From Cynocephalus volans (taxonomy: Eukaryota; Chordata; Mammalia; Dermoptera; Cynocephalidae), in NCBI RefSeq assembly GCF_027409185.1, contig NC_084461.1, positions 188,392,001-188,456,000 of the forward strand: DNA of 64,000 nt. The letters run 5' to 3'. Made by a program: the position numbers and the translations under genes. Below, in pieces: positions 1 through 11,945 of this stretch (position 1 is the first letter of the stretch; each line of letters begins with the position of its first letter). The notes beneath the pieces were generated by a model. The model saw only the letters and a list, made by a program, of their open reading frames with translations, was not told the origin of the DNA and did no database searches.

Positions 1-430
1 GAATAGACTGTGGCATGGCAAGAGGGGAAGTAGGGAGGTCTCTGTTTGCTTGCTAGCTGTCAACAAGGGAACACTCACAGCTCCTAGAGGTTGTTCTCAA
101 ATCCTTGCCATGTGGCCCCCTCCACAGGCAGTTCACACATAGTTATTTGCTTCTCCAAAGCCAGCAGGCAAAACCTTTCTGACTTTGATTCTCTCTGGCC
201 TCTTTTAAGGGCTTATCTGATTAGGTCAGGCCACTTGGGGTATCTTTCCTTTTGATTAACTCAAATCAGCTGATTAGATTACATCTGCAAAATCTCTTCT
301 GGTTTATAGTGTAATATAATCATGGGCGTGACATCCATTATGTTCACAAATCCTGTCACACTCAAGAGGCGGAGATTATACCAGGCACAGGATCTTGGGG
401 CTATCTTAGAATTCTGCCTACCACAATACC
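1..430. repeat. Old LTR-like interspersed repeat
   Basis: The text resembles a widespread old mammalian repeat: a passage about a reading 'gattaggtcaggcc', an 'ttacatctgcaaaatc' block, and an end reading 'gaattctgcctaccaca'. The left end is outside the window. I recognise it as an old LTR-type repeat but cannot assign a subfamily. No coding potential is seen. Confidence 0.45.
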
Positions 431-435
431 CTGGT

Positions 436-640
436 GTAGCACCTCACACTGAGTAGGGCTGACCTGTGTGACCAGTTGGATATTGCAGAAATGATGGTGT
501 GTGACTTCCAAGACTAGGTCGTAAAAGACATTGTGGCTTCTACCTTGATTTCTCTTTCTTGGGTCACTCACTCTGGGGAAATTTAGTTACCATACTGTGA
601 GAATACTCAAGTAACCCTGAAAATCACAAACACACACACA
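436..640 (+). repeat. MLT1-like MaLR LTR fragment
   Basis: It contains a 'gtgacttccaagactaggtc' block followed by the 'ttgggtcactcactctgggga' type of segment found in the middle of MLT1 LTRs. The 3' part is missing. A short CA run and a CYN SINE follow directly. Confidence 0.5.
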
Positions 641-657
641 CACACTAAGAAAGGATT

Positions 658-818
658 TTTTTTTTTTTGACTGGTAAGGGGATTGCAACCCTCGGCACGG
701 TGTGGTCTGCACCATGCTCAGCCAGTGAGTGCACTGGCCATCCCTATATTAGGATCCGAACCCGTGGCCTTGGCGCTACCAGAGCCGCACTCTCCCAAGT
801 GAGCCACGGGACCAGCCC
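658..818 (-). mobile_element. CYN-type tRNA-derived SINE, dimeric
   Basis: Read on the minus strand this is two tRNA-like units with A/B-box remnants (B box like ggttcggatcc) and an A tail, seen as T's on the + strand at the left end. The flanks carry an imperfect duplication, aagaaaggatt at 647-657 and aagaaagaatt at 819-829. No tRNA-unrelated body is present, which fits colugo CYN SINEs. Confidence 0.75.
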
Positions 819-1254
819 AAGAAAGAATTTGTTAAAAAAACACATGGGGACCACTGTCACTCAGAGTCTGTCACTTGGAGGCTGGTACTCAGGGCTGTCA
901 CAACACTACCTGGAACCTAAAACATCCTCTCTCATGATTAATACCATTCAGACCTTAGGGAAAAGCATTTCCACATCCCTTAGACTGTGTCCTCAAAATA
1001 ACAACTGCATCTTAATGCAGCAAAAGTGCATGGGTTGTACTGCTGCCAGCATTGGAGATGGACGTGCTTGTAGGGCAGGGATAATTTGAGAGTTGGAAGC
1101 ACTTAGACAAGAGCAAAGACAAGTGAATTGACTTGCCAAATCCTTCCTCTCTGATAGCATAAATGCATAGGAACTCTTGGGCTTTTCTTTGTGTTCCAAT
1201 ATGTGGTTCTGGAGATACTCATACATTAGCGTAATCTTTGCAACAACTGCACAT
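819..1254. other. Unassigned intergenic stretch
   Basis: I see no exon, RNA gene or clearly assignable repeat here. Open frames on both strands are short and have no recognisable family features. Confidence 0.4.
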
Positions 1255-1808
1255 GGCAACTGTGGGGGACAGATTCTAAAATGCTCCCCAATGATTCCCT
1301 GCATAATCCTCTCTGCTTGGGTGTGGGTGGGACCTGTGACTTGCTTTTAACCAATCGAATACAGCAAAGGTGATAGGATTCCACATCTGTGAATTTGTTG
1401 CAGAAGACTGTAACTGCTATCTTGTTTGCAGACTCTCCCTGTTGATGCCCCCCTTTGCTGGCTTTGATGAAGTGATACAACATTTGGAGAAGCCCACGTG
1501 GCAAGAAGCTGAGGCTAGCCTCCAGCCAACAGTGAACAAGGGACTGAGGGTCTCAGTCTGACAGCCTGTAAGCAATTCAATTTTGAACAACCGCATGAGT
1601 TTAGAAGCAGATTCTTCCCCATTTGAGTCTCAGATGAGACCCCAGCCCTGACCAACACCTTGATGTAACTTTGTGAGACTCTAAAGCAGAGAACTCAGCT
1701 AAACCATGTCTGGATTCCTGACTGCAGAAACTGTGAGATAGTAAATCTGTGTTGTATAAGCTGCTAAATTTATGGTAATTTGTTACATGATAATATATAA
1801 CTAACACA
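1255..1808 (+). repeat. MLT1-type MaLR LTR
   Basis: The element reads from 'acagattctaaaatgctccc' to a 3' end of the form 'aaactgtgagatagtaaat ... taatttgttac ... taactaacacag', which is the typical 3' end of MLT1 LTRs. The orientation is +. It is a diverged solo LTR fragment with no internal viral genes. Confidence 0.65.
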
Positions 1809-1922
1809 GCAATAGAGAATCATTTCAAAGTATTAAACAATTCATATTACTCTTAAATTTGAATATGTATGGATCTAGATGTAAAATGCATGATATATTT
1901 CTTTACATTGACTACTAGACAT

Positions 1923-2308
1923 TTGTATCAGTCCATTTTGTGTTGCTATAACAGAATACCTGAAATTGGTTAATTTATAAAGAACAGAGGTTTTCTTGGC
2001 TCACGATTCTGGGACAGCTGCATGTGGTATGGGCCTCAGGCTGCTTCTCTGCTTGGTGGAAAGCAGATCACATGGTGAGAGGAAGCAAGAGAGAGAGAAG
2101 AGAGGTGCCAGGGTCTTTTAAACAACCAGCTCTCACGGAAACTAATAGAGAGAGAACTCTCTCACTACCCCCACCCCCCAGTGAGAGCATTAGTCCATTC
2201 ATGAGGGATCTGCTCCCATGACTCAAATAGCTCCCAACACTGCCACATTGGGGATCAGATTTCCACATGCATTTTGGGAGGACAATAACATCCAAACTCT
2301 ATCAGCAT
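1923..2308 (-). repeat. MST/THE1-like MaLR LTR
   Basis: The + strand begins 'gtatcagtccattttgtg' and continues through 'taatttataaagaacagagg' to 'ccaaactctatca'. This is the reverse complement of the MST/THE1 family of MaLR LTRs. A second copy of the same subfamily lies at 20336-20745. It is a solo LTR. Confidence 0.75.
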
Positions 2309-2960
2309 TGAACTCTAGAATTATTAGTCATTTTATTTTTAAATATTTATTAGGGTTTAATTAAATTTTAAAATTAAATTAATGTTTATAGCTTTATTTA
2401 AATAATTTGTTTTAAAATGTTATTGTAATTTTATCATTTGCATTTTCCTTTTTGATTTTAAAGAAATTTTAGTTTAATAGATAATTTAATTTTAACAGAA
2501 ATAATAGACTATTTTAGGAGAACAATAACAAGAAAATAATTTTAATTTGCTAATTTTTTTAACTTTAATTTACATTTCTGATGAAAATATATTCAAATTT
2601 TGTATACTTTTATATGATTGCATCTATTTTTTATTTCTTGATTATCAGTGTTAATGGAGGTAAATTATGTAAAAATCTTGATTCTAAGATTGATAACAAC
2701 ATAAGTGATTTTGCTAAAATGAAAGCAAGAAAAATAAATCTCATGGAATAAACATATAATAATTTATGAATTACTTATATTTTTCAAAATTACTCATTTA
2801 AACATCACTGGCCCATCAATACAACACCTAGACTTGCACAATCATAATTTAATTTAGGCATCTTTGATATTTTGCTAATTTTCAGACATATAAAGCCATA
2901 GCTATATACATATTTTTTTCACTCTGTTGTAATGAAGTAATTTGTTAAAATGGGAGGTTA
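2309..2960. other. AT-rich unassigned stretch
   Basis: The stretch is strongly A+T rich with TTTAAAT-type runs. No gene is seen. It may be a worn LINE or DNA-transposon remnant, but I cannot place it. Confidence 0.4.
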
Positions 2961-3054
2961 GAACATATTTTTTCTGACAGTTTGTAAGCTTGATTTATAC
3001 CATGAAGACATTTGAACACATGGTGGTGAATCTCCATTTATATTCTTGTCCTGG

Positions 3055-3175
3055 GCCCTTCGGATGTCAGGACAAACTGTCCCAAGGTCACTCAGCTGGT
3101 AAATGGAGCTGAGATTCAAATTTGGACCTGAAGGTCTGGATTGTGTGAGATGTGACCCTGCCCTGGCTGAGCTCA
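3055..3175 (-). repeat. MIR fragment
   Basis: The 'cccaaggtcactcagctggtaa' region followed by 'gctgagattcaaat' is the reverse complement of the MIR core. It is short and diverged. Confidence 0.5.
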
Positions 3176-3659
3176 CTGTCCAGTTAAGGAGCTGCCACCT
3201 CAGGAAGCCCACAGGAGCTGGAAGAGTCAATGGTCAGGGACCAGAGAGCTACATAATTTGCAGCGCTACATAAATTGCAAATCTCTTTGTTCCTAAGTTA
3301 TTAAGAATTTCCAAACACTGACAGTGGAGCACTAAAGGAAGCATGAGGCCCTACTAAGTGCAGAGTCCTGTGTAACTGCTGGGGTTGCATGCCTCTGGTG
3401 GGAGTGGGAGGGTGCTTCCTGGAGGTGGTGGCATTGGGTTCCCTCCACCCCCCTGCTAATGGGCAGGATTGAATGTGGTGGAAAGAGGGGACAAGAACAA
3501 ATGGATGAGGAAGACCATCTATAAATGACTTTCTTTAAACATGAATTTATTTAAATAAAAATGTGAGTCACTTAGAGAAAAAAATTCAGAAACTAAGAGC
3601 ATATGTGATATGCAGGTATGGAAAAAATAGTGATGTGTCATTTGAATGACTGGAGTTTG

Positions 3660-3870
3660 TGAAATTGCAGTCTGGGTGTGTGTCTATAAGTGTGTAATTA
3701 TGAGTGTGTGCAAATCTGTATATGAAGTTTTGATTGTATCAGTGGAAATGAATGTGGGTCTATGTCTGAATGTGGGTGTGTGAGATATTTGTAAAAGTGT
3801 GTGAACATGAAAGTGTGTCTGTGCATGTGTATCTTATTGTGTGACTGTGTATAGGGAGCTGTGTGTGGAT
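3660..3870. repeat. Degenerate TG-rich tract
   Basis: About 200 bp carry many irregularly spaced GTGTGTG/TGTGTG blocks separated by TATA/AAGT words. It looks like an eroded (TG)n microsatellite or TG-rich minisatellite rather than a coding or RNA feature. Confidence 0.55.
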
Positions 3871-4050
3871 GAGTACATGTAAAGCTTTCTTAGCCTGAGC
3901 TTCTTTAAGGTGAATGTAAAATTGTGGACTTGTATATGCTGAGTGCTTCTGTAGTACCTGTGTGTCTGTCAGCTATTGCCACAATAATGCTGTGTAATGA
4001 ATTACTCCCACATTTAGTGGCTTAAAACAACAAACAGGGATATGGGAAGA

Positions 4051-4330
4051 GACTGTCAATGCAATAAATATGGGGTTTCTTTGGGGGGAGTTAAAATGTT
4101 CTAAAATTGGGATGGCTGGTTAGCTTAGTTGGTTAGAGCATGGTGTTGATATCACCAAGGTCCAGAGTTGACCCCCGTTACCGGCCAGGTACCAAAAAAA
4201 AAAAAAAAAAAAAGTTCTAAAACTGATTGTGATGATGCTTGCACCATTTAATTGTGATTATTCTATTTAAATCGGTGAATTTTATAGTATGTGAATTATA
4301 TCTCAATATGGCTATTAAAAAACAGCAATA
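4051..4330 (+). mobile_element. L1M 3' UTR fragment
   Basis: The 'gggtttctttggggggagtt' block followed, after the SINE, by 'gattgtgatgatg ... ggtgaattttatagtatgtg' matches the 3' end of old L1M elements. A closely similar 3' end is at 22430-22588. It is interrupted at 4110-4213 by a CYN SINE. Confidence 0.7.
4110..4213 (+). mobile_element. CYN-type SINE, monomer
   Basis: It is one tRNA-like unit, starting 'gatggctggttagcttag' with an A box near 'gttagcttagttgg', ending 'ccggccaggtacc' plus a poly-A tail. Target-site duplication gttctaaaattg at 4098-4109 and gttctaaaactg at 4214-4225 places it inside an L1M 3' end. Confidence 0.85.
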
Positions 4331-4879
4331 ACAAATATTGATTTTCTTGCTTGTGAGTCTGCAGATAACTCTACCTCTGCTGAGATTACCTCGCCTTGGC
4401 TCCTGGCTGTGGTTGAGTTCAGGTATGTTCCACATGTTTCTTCTACATGTTTTTTAACCTCTTTGGATCAGCAACTATTCAGGCATGTTCAAGTGAATAG
4501 CTGAAGTGTAAGGGGGTGAGCAGACATATGTAAAGTTTCTTAACTTGGCTCAGAACTAACATATCATTTCTGGCCACATTTCCATTGGCCAAACAACACA
4601 ACAACATAGGGCCAAGTTCAACATCAACAGGATAGTGATATATACTTTCCTCATTCTCATGCATTCCAAGATCGTATGGCAAAACAGTGTGAAGAACATG
4701 GTGCTCCTGCTCCTTTGAAATCTAGTTTAACATGGCATAGACTCGAATTCCAAGTCAGAGGCAGCCTAAAGTCTCCCCACAATTTCTGTCTGTTCCTGTA
4801 TTTTATTTCCTCTTACTTCTCTCTTCCTCGTGCTTTGCTGCAGTTTTGAAGGGTGATGGAGGAGTGCATGGTGTTTTGC

Positions 4880-5240
4880 CCAACCTTCCACTGTATTTAT
4901 GGCCCTATCACTCTCCCCATTTTCTGTCTGGAGACATCAGAGAAAGCTTCCTAGAGGAGGTGACATTTGACCAGATATGGAAGGCTGAGAAAGAGTTAGG
5001 CACAAGATGGTGACAGGAAAGAACATTGTAGGCAGAGAGAACAGTGTGGGCAAGTGAAGAAACGTCTGGTGTAGTTGAGAGCTTGCAAGTCTTTGGCATG
5101 GCTGGAGTGAAAGATACAAGCTGGAGAGTGGTGAGGGATGAGGCTAGAATGTTCCACAGGCCCATGAAGTGGCTTGTATAAACTGGAACTACTTTTCCAG
5201 AATTACTTTCCCCATGTGGTTCTGGGTTAGCATGAGCCAA
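4880..5240. repeat. L2-type LINE fragment
   Basis: The sequence 'cttcctagaggaggtgacat' followed by 'ggcagagagaacag' and 'ggctggagtgaaag' is the common 3' portion of mammalian L2. It is diverged and non-coding. Confidence 0.6.
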
Positions 5241-5690
5241 AAGGGAAATTGGTGTGAGATTGGAAAGGTGGGAATGAAACCAAAGCCATGTTTTTTGTCC
5301 TCTGAAGGTGGATGCAGAGCCCCAGGCACTGTGGACACAGCTTCCAATTGGTCCTCTCAGTTGTCCTTGTGGCTCTCAGTTCATCCTCTAGGTTCCAATT
5401 TGTCCTTTCTTTCATTCATGTCCAGCCTCCTCCCTGACAGCTGATCTAAGTGACACAGAGACAACATCATTAAATAGAGTCCTATACCAGCTCCCACGAT
5501 TGTGCAGTCTAATCCCTGTAATAAATCCCTTCTTCTACGGCACTCACGGAGGTTCTCTGATTGAACATTGAGCAATACAGCCAGGATCACAAAGACCTTT
5601 ATATGCCACACTGAAGAGTTTGGGCTTTATTTCATAGAATGTTTTTTCTCAAATTTCCGTCATTTGAGGATTAGTGTGGCAAAGGTAATG
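5241..5690. other. Unassigned intergenic stretch
   Basis: I see no exon or RNA gene. A locally repeated 'caattggtcctctcagttg' / 'caatttgtcctttc' wording at 5340-5420 is suggestive of an old repeat but not placed. Confidence 0.35.
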
Positions 5691-6100
5691 CTAAATGTTT
5701 ACCACTACTCCCTTCTTCAGGGGTACGTGGTGTCAGTTCCAGCCACCCTTGCAGCTAAGTGGAACCAAGTAACAAATTTTTAGCCAACAGAATGTGGGCA
5801 GAAGTGAAGTGTGCGTGTATAGGCCTGGTCCCCCAAATCCTTCCATGTGACACTACAGCCTCTTTCTTACTTCTCTAGCTGGCCGGCAGAATGCAGAAGG
5901 TTCAATGGACTCCAAGGTTTCAGAGCCACTAGCTGGAAGAAGCCTGGGTTCCTAAATGACACCATGGAAAAGAGGCTCCCACTGACCTGCACTGGGCCTT
6001 GACTTGAGAAACAGAACTTTACTATGTAAAGCCAGTGAGATTTGGAATTGTTTGCTAGAGTTGTTTTAAGGAAAACAACCACCTTCACAGTTTTAGCTAT
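5691..6100 (+). repeat. MLT1-like LTR
   Basis: It has 'cagccacccttgcagctaag', 'gccaacagaatgtgggcag' and a 3' end of the type 'gtaaagccagtgagattt', as in old MaLR LTRs. Orientation is + and the copy is diverged. Confidence 0.5.
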
Positions 6101-6157
6101 AATCTTTGATGGTCTGTACCATTATTGATTTAATCAATATTACAAAAAAGTCAATTT

Positions 6158-6258
6158 GGGCTGGCTGGTTAGCTCAGTTGGTTAGAGCACCACCTTGTAA
6201 TACCGAGGTCAAGGGTTCTCGTCCCTGCACTGGCCAGCTGCCAAAAAACAAATAAACA
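6158..6258 (+). mobile_element. CYN-type SINE, monomer
   Basis: It starts 'gggctggctggttagctcag' and shows the A box (ttagctcagttggttagagc) and a degenerate B box, ending 'actggccagctgcc' plus an A-rich tail. The target-site duplication is short and unclear (near gtcaattt / atcaact). Confidence 0.8.
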
Positions 6259-6559
6259 AAATCAACTCACTCTTTATAGCCTTAATTTATTTAAAAAGTT
6301 AACTTTGTATCACTATTCATAAGTGGAAAAGCAGTATCACTCATGGTAGAGAGAAGGTAATGGTAAGAAATAGACAGTGAAAATCACACAGTGATATGGA
6401 ATTCTTGCTACATCCTGTGCCTGCCAAGGGCTCTGGAGCCTAAACCTGCTCTCACTTTGTTATAAAGGGAGATTAACAAGGGTTTCATAGGTGCTAAAGA
6501 AAGGCTAGCACCAAACTGAGACTTTCTCTGTAATGTTCTTAAACTACCACATTATCCTG
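6259..6559. other. Unassigned intergenic stretch
   Basis: Nothing assignable is seen. Confidence 0.35.
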
Positions 6560-7060
6560 ATTATATGATAATCATACCACATGTTATAAAAATACATGAG
6601 GGAAGAAAGCTGTTAATTTTAAAACATTTCTTAGTATGGAAAATTCCAAAGACACACACACATAAATGTAGTGAGAGTAGTATCATAAACCCCACGTATG
6701 CATTACCCAGCTTCAATAGCTATCAACTTTCTGTCATTCTTATTACATCAACTATTTTCTTTCTGGAATATCTTTAAATAAATCCCGGGCATCATATAAT
6801 TTTACCCCAAATACTTCAGTATGTACGTCCAATGATGAGGGCATTTAAAAAATATTTACAATACCATTGTTGTACTTAAAAAATTCACAATTCTTTATTA
6901 CCATTTAATAATAGCCTATGTTCAATTTTCCCTAATGACCACAAAAATGAGGTTTTTTGGTTGGTTTCTTGAAGTCAGGATCTGAACAAGGGCACACATT
7001 GCATGTGGTTGATATGTACTCAGTTTCTTTTAACCTCGTGGTGGATTGATTGGGAAAAAA
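6560..7060 (-). repeat. Old L1M/L1ME fragment, antisense
   Basis: The 'cccacgtatgcattacccag', 'tcttt..ataaatcccgggc' and 'ttggtttcttgaagtcagga' sections match the antisense strand of old L1M 3' regions. A related copy is at 63510-63840. Confidence 0.6.
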
Positions 7061-7064
7061 AATG

Positions 7065-7520
7065 CCCTCCCTCTGTATCCACACCCTTGGCAAGGTACCT
7101 TGCAGCTTCTCTTACTGAGAGGTAGAGTCTATTTCCCCATCTTTGAATCTGGGCTTGATCATGCGACTTGTTTCAGCTAATAGGAGGTAGCCGAAGTGAT
7201 ACTGGATGACTTCTGGGTCTGGGCCTTGATATGTTTTGCGTGACTCCACGTAATCTCTTGGAGCAAGCCAGGCAGCCTACTGTGGAATGAGAGACCATGG
7301 GGAGGAAAGCTGTCCCAGGCGAGGCCATTCTAGACCAGCTGGTCCCCTTCTGACCAGTCATCTGACCCTGGGGCAGGAGGAAGCCCAGACCAGATTAGCT
7401 AAACCTGGCCCAGACCAAAAGAGCTGCCCATCCAACCATAGCCCTATGGAGTAATAATAAATAGTTATTTTTAAGTCACTAAGTTCTAGTGTAGTTTATT
7501 ACAATTACAGTATTACTGTG
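7065..7520 (+). repeat. MLT1-like MaLR LTR
   Basis: It contains 'atgcgacttgtttcagctaa' and a 3' end 'ataataaatagttatttttaag ... ctaagttct', a typical MLT1 terminus. Orientation is +. Confidence 0.55.
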
Positions 7521-9950
7521 GCAAATCCACAAAATTTTTCCTTCTTTTTAAAAATGTCATTTACTTGCTGAAGACATTGTGTCTTGGTCCTTTAGTTTCT
7601 GGTATTTATTGTTATCCTCTATATTCCTTTTAAACTGTTAATTAATGTAGAGGCTGGATTAGGTTCACATTGTTTCTTTTCTTTTTTTTTGGCAAGAATA
7701 CTTTACAGGAATACTTGTCTGCATCACATCAGGAGGTATACAATGTCTGGCTATTCTACTTGGAGTGATGTGAAGTTTGATCAATGGATTCACTGAGTAA
7801 TTTTAGACAAAGTTGGGATACCCAGGGGAGACTTCCTGGAGGAGCCAGGCTTGAGCTGAACCTCTTCAAAAGACAGGTAGGATTTAGATAGGCAGAGAGA
7901 AGGAGGAAACATTCCAAGTGAGGAGGGAGTGTGGATAGTGTGAAGCAGAGAGTCTTCTGAAAGGACAGAGCAAAAACCAATCAATCTTCCTTTATATCAG
8001 CTTCTTTTGTTATCTTCTGGTGCAGAGGCCAGGGCAGGAACCAGACTGTATCTTAGATTCTAATTCTAATGGGGTGGTAATGGGTACATGGTGTCCTCTG
8101 TTGACATATATTATATTGTGAAACTACATTCCTGCTCAGTGGGAAGCTTGCTGTAATCAACTAGTGATGTGTGTCTTGGGTCTGGGATGCTGAGAAGTGG
8201 TATGATTGCTGAAAATCTGCCTTCAATCAGTGACTCTGCCAGCACCTCTGGGTCTTTAAGATGGGACCCTAGAAGGACATAAGAGCTGAATGGAATATCT
8301 GACATGGACTATGGCAGACCTTATTAACATTTATTTACCTGTTTGTTTTTGCTAATGGAACCTCAGGTACTGAATGGCAGAGATTAATTTAGACATGAAC
8401 AATGATCCACTTCTAGCCAATGAGACATAAGGGTGTTGCTTTGCCTCCGATGGGTTTGTCACCCCTTTTCCACTGGGTGATGGAACTGCCAAAGATTACT
8501 CAAAGCACATCTCTTTTGAGCAGTGAGAAGCCCCCAAAAGGGGTTAATCTCCCAGAACCCTCAAGATAGAGGCATTCCTTCCATTTGGGAAATTAACCAC
8601 AAATTGGGGTTCTCTTCCTGCATTTATTCTTCAGACCAGAAAGTTACAGGAAGAGAACATAGGTGGGGTTTTTGCTAAGTATAGCTTAACAAGTTTAACA
8701 ATAGAAGCTGGTAACATTCAAGAAGACAGGCAAGGTGACATTCTATAATGCAATTAAGTCGATCCACTAACAAAAACTTGATTTTAGCAAACATTCTCTT
8801 CTTACAGCAATTTTGCAGTATCTTTACATATCAATCAGTAACCCCTCTGTCTTTGAGCCAGCAACCTTGCTGTGTTACCATTCTTTATCATACAACAGAG
8901 ACTATATAGCCTGGGGAAAATTTCCTGTCCTTTGCAAGGTCAATATTTGAAACCTCAAGGCTTTGGAAAACCAGGCCCTGTGAAGTACATTTGCTTTATG
9001 CATACTCCACATAAGGGGAAGTATGCGCCTGAGGCTTCTGCAAAAGTTTTTTCTTCTGAATTAAAAGAAATGTGTGAAGAGATGCTCTTTGCCCTTGCTT
9101 GCTTTGGAGGTGGTTGTATGAGGACATAATGCCTGGCAGTGACTGTGGCAGCCATTTTGTGATGTCAGAGAGGAAATATGGAAAGAACCTGGGTCTTTGA
9201 TAAAGTTGTTGTGTCATGAACTAACTCTGAAACTGCCTATTGTCAGATCTGTTTTTACGCAAAAAATGAACCCCTATTATTTAATCTGTGTTTAGTCAGG
9301 CATTCCTTTACTTGCAGCCAAAGACAGCCCAAAGCATGAAACCATCCTTCATGCTTCATTGGCATAGCTCAGGCTATGTTTCAAACCCATGGATGAGTGA
9401 GCCATAAAATCAATTTAGTGGGTCATAACCAACATTAAAAAAATGAAATAGTATAAATAATATGAGAATACATGACATGTAGAAAGGGTAAATATTGTTT
9501 TGCAAAAGTCTTGTTTTAATTATGTGTGTCCCAGGTTAGGTTCTCCAGGACGCAGACTCTTGAGACAGAATTTAGCATCCAGGAGAAGTATGAGGGAGTG
9601 CCTTTGAGATCAGCTCCTGGGCAAGGAAGGGGGAGGAATCAGGAGTGGATGGAAAAGATGTCGATCTGGGATGTAGGCCCAACAACCACCGTAACCAACC
9701 CTACACACAATCTGGAAGTTAAAATGGTTCTTTGGAATTGTCTGCGGTTGGGCCAAATGACCAGGCTTTTGTATAGCCCCTCAATCGACCACTGGACATG
9801 AGCCATCCCAGGAAAGTGGTGTCATTCTCTGCAAGGTGGCCCTTTGCAGGTGAAGCAGGGGCTCACCCAAGGGGCTGACAGCGGGAGGCTCTCTGAGGAC
9901 AGCTCTCCCAGTAGCTAGGGCAACAGGGCCCTCCTTGAAAGGGAATGGAG
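7521..9950. other. Mixed unassigned DNA with old repeats
   Basis: An L2-like segment is visible at about 7810-7960 ('gacttcctggaggagccagg'). The 8340-8640 interval looks like worn LTR DNA, and 9535-9830 resembles an old 'ggttctcca(ga)agcagac' repeat also seen near 34370 and 50510. I see no exon or RNA gene. Confidence 0.35.
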
Positions 9951-9964
9951 CATTTCATGTCCAT

Positions 9965-10012
9965 CTCAGTATGCATGTGTGTGTGTGTGCTTGCATGAGT
10001 GTGTGTGTGTAC
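9965..10012. repeat. Imperfect (TG)n microsatellite
   Basis: There are two TG runs separated by a 'cttgcatgag' interruption. Confidence 0.7.
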
Positions 10013-10655
10013 TAGATTGTGATGCAAATGTCTTCCTTATTGTTGTCCTGGTCCAAGTGGATTGCAAGCCCCTGGCTGTCTGCTTCTGCCTGACTTGTTT
10101 TTCTCCTAATTGCCTTGTGGGGTGTAGTCACTTTTTCTGAGGCTTCATTTGTGAGAAGCAGCCCTGTCTCAATGAGACAGCCCCATGGCATATTTGAACA
10201 CCAACACCAAGCAGAGCTGTGGGTGCCTCCCCTGCATTAAGAAATGGCAGCTGCTGCCTATGCCCCCAAATGAAAATGACTAAAGAGGATTAAAATCAAG
10301 TCATTATTACCCCTGATGAAATACACAGACAGGAGCCCTCTGGTCCTCTGGAGTCTCTCTTTATCCTGTCTTAGCTGCCTCCTTCTTTATCCTCAGTTTC
10401 TTTCTATCTGCCTCCCCCAGCAGATTGTCTTTAGCAAATTGTATCTTAAGTCATATAATTATGAGTGGGGTAGAGGCTCGGAGCAAGCTCTGCCCTTGGC
10501 AAAAATCTGGATCAACCTCTTATGCTGTTGGTTTGTAAAACCCTCCATAGCGGCTCCTTGACTGTTGCCTGGAACAGCAGGGAAAGGAGGGTAAAAACCA
10601 CAGGGACTGTGTGGCTGCCCTCTGGGAAAGAAGGTTTCTGTGGAGCTGGAATAAC
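10013..10655. other. Unassigned intergenic stretch
   Basis: I see nothing that supports a gene here. Confidence 0.35.
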
Positions 10656-10659
10656 AGTC

Positions 10660-10770
10660 AGGCTTCCTGTGTGCCAGAATCCCCTGCTCAGCTTTCTAAA
10701 AATGCAGATTCCTGGGATGCCCCTGAAGTCCAATGAGTTGGGCTTTCCAGGGGGCTGTGACCCATGGATC
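10660..10770. repeat. hAT-Charlie (MER20/MER5-group) fragment
   Basis: The 'aaaatgcagattcctgggatgc' core with a 'gggctttccagg' continuation is typical of small hAT-Charlie elements. The ends are not clear. Confidence 0.5.
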
Positions 10771-10784
10771 TGCATTAAAAAAAA

Positions 10785-11125
10785 AAAAAAACTTTTCTCA
10801 GAAATAATTTCACTCTTACAGAAAGGTTGCAAGAATAGCTCAAAGGATTCACATACACCATGATTTTTGCTATATTTGCTCTATCATTTCTCTCCTTCCA
10901 TATGTAATTATGCATTTTATTTTTTTCTAAATCATTTGAGAAATTACAAACATGATGCCTCTTTACCTAAACTTACCTCCTAATGACAAGGAAATTCTTA
11001 TCTAATCACAACATAATGTCAAATTCAGAATATGTAGCATCAATATGATACTTTTATCTAATCCACAACACATAGTAAATTTCCCTGATTTTCCCTCTCC
11101 CCCCTTTTTAAAAATGACTACATAA
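10785..11125 (-). repeat. Old L1M fragment, antisense
   Basis: The sequence 'ttacagaaaggttgcaagaa', 'aattacaaacatgatgcctc' and 'ttccctgattttcc' is the antisense of an old L1M 3' region. It is related to 56610-56880. Confidence 0.55.
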
Positions 11126-11814
11126 TGCTTTTAGGTATTTTTTGGGGGGGTCTCTTTTAATCGGAAGGATTTCCTCAGCCTTTTTGTTTTGTTTTGTTGC
11201 TTTGGTCGTTCATGACCTTGACCTGAGGAGTCTAGACCAGTTGTTAGTAGGATGCCCCTCGGTTCCCATTTCTCTGGGGAACCTGTGTTTTCAACATCAC
11301 CGTTTAACTTGAAATCTTTGAGAGGACTGAGCAGCCCTAAGGCACACAAACAACTCTTACTTTTCAATAATCCGATGCCCAGAGGACTTTTTAAAAAATA
11401 ACTTTGTGAGGCACCAGATTTAGTTTCTCAGAGGGGTTTCAAGTTGGGGAACTTTTTTTTTAAAAAAGAGCCGATTTGCTCGGAACTCAAATCCGAGAGA
11501 TTTCTTTAATTGCCTGGGTTGCTAAGCTGGCTGAGTCTTAAGGGATCCTGCTGGGCTGTGAATTTCTCTGACTCTGATCCTCTGGAAGGCGGGAGGGTTC
11601 TGGCAAGGTCGAGGAGCAAACTGCTGGTTTGGGGTGGGAGGTGGGCTGGCGGGAAGTAGAAGGGACAGAGGGGTCAAGATGGTGGAGTGCCACGAGAAGA
11701 CATCCACTGTGTCCTCCCCGTGTGCAAGAGCCGGCCACGTACTGGGTGCTCTGGGCCCATCTCCTCGCCCAGGACTCCCACCGTTCTGTGTGGCGTGAAA
11801 CATCATTAGCTCCA
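11126..11814. other. Unassigned intergenic stretch
   Basis: No gene or confident repeat is visible. Confidence 0.35.
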
Positions 11815-11945
11815 TTTTGCAGATGAGGCAACTGAGGCTCAGGAAGGTGATGTCACCTGTCCCTCATTGCTTAGGAAGTGGCTGAGCTGGGATTTGAATC
11901 TAAGCCTGTCTGACTACAGAGCCTGTGTTTGCTTAACCATTACAG
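11815..11945 (-). repeat. MIR
   Basis: 'gatgaggcaactgaggctca' through 'gggatttgaatctaagcctg' is the reverse complement of the MIR core and 5' part. Confidence 0.8.

Larger units (their letters stand above)
3965..4720 (-). repeat. Old LTR-type repeat split by an L1 3' end
   Basis: The left part (about 3965-4045, 'gtggcttaaaacaacaaac') and right part (about 4340-4720, ending near 'ggccaagttcaacatcaac') belong to one old LTR-type repeat. An L1M 3' end lies between them. That L1 itself carries a CYN SINE, giving a three-level nest. Confidence 0.5.
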
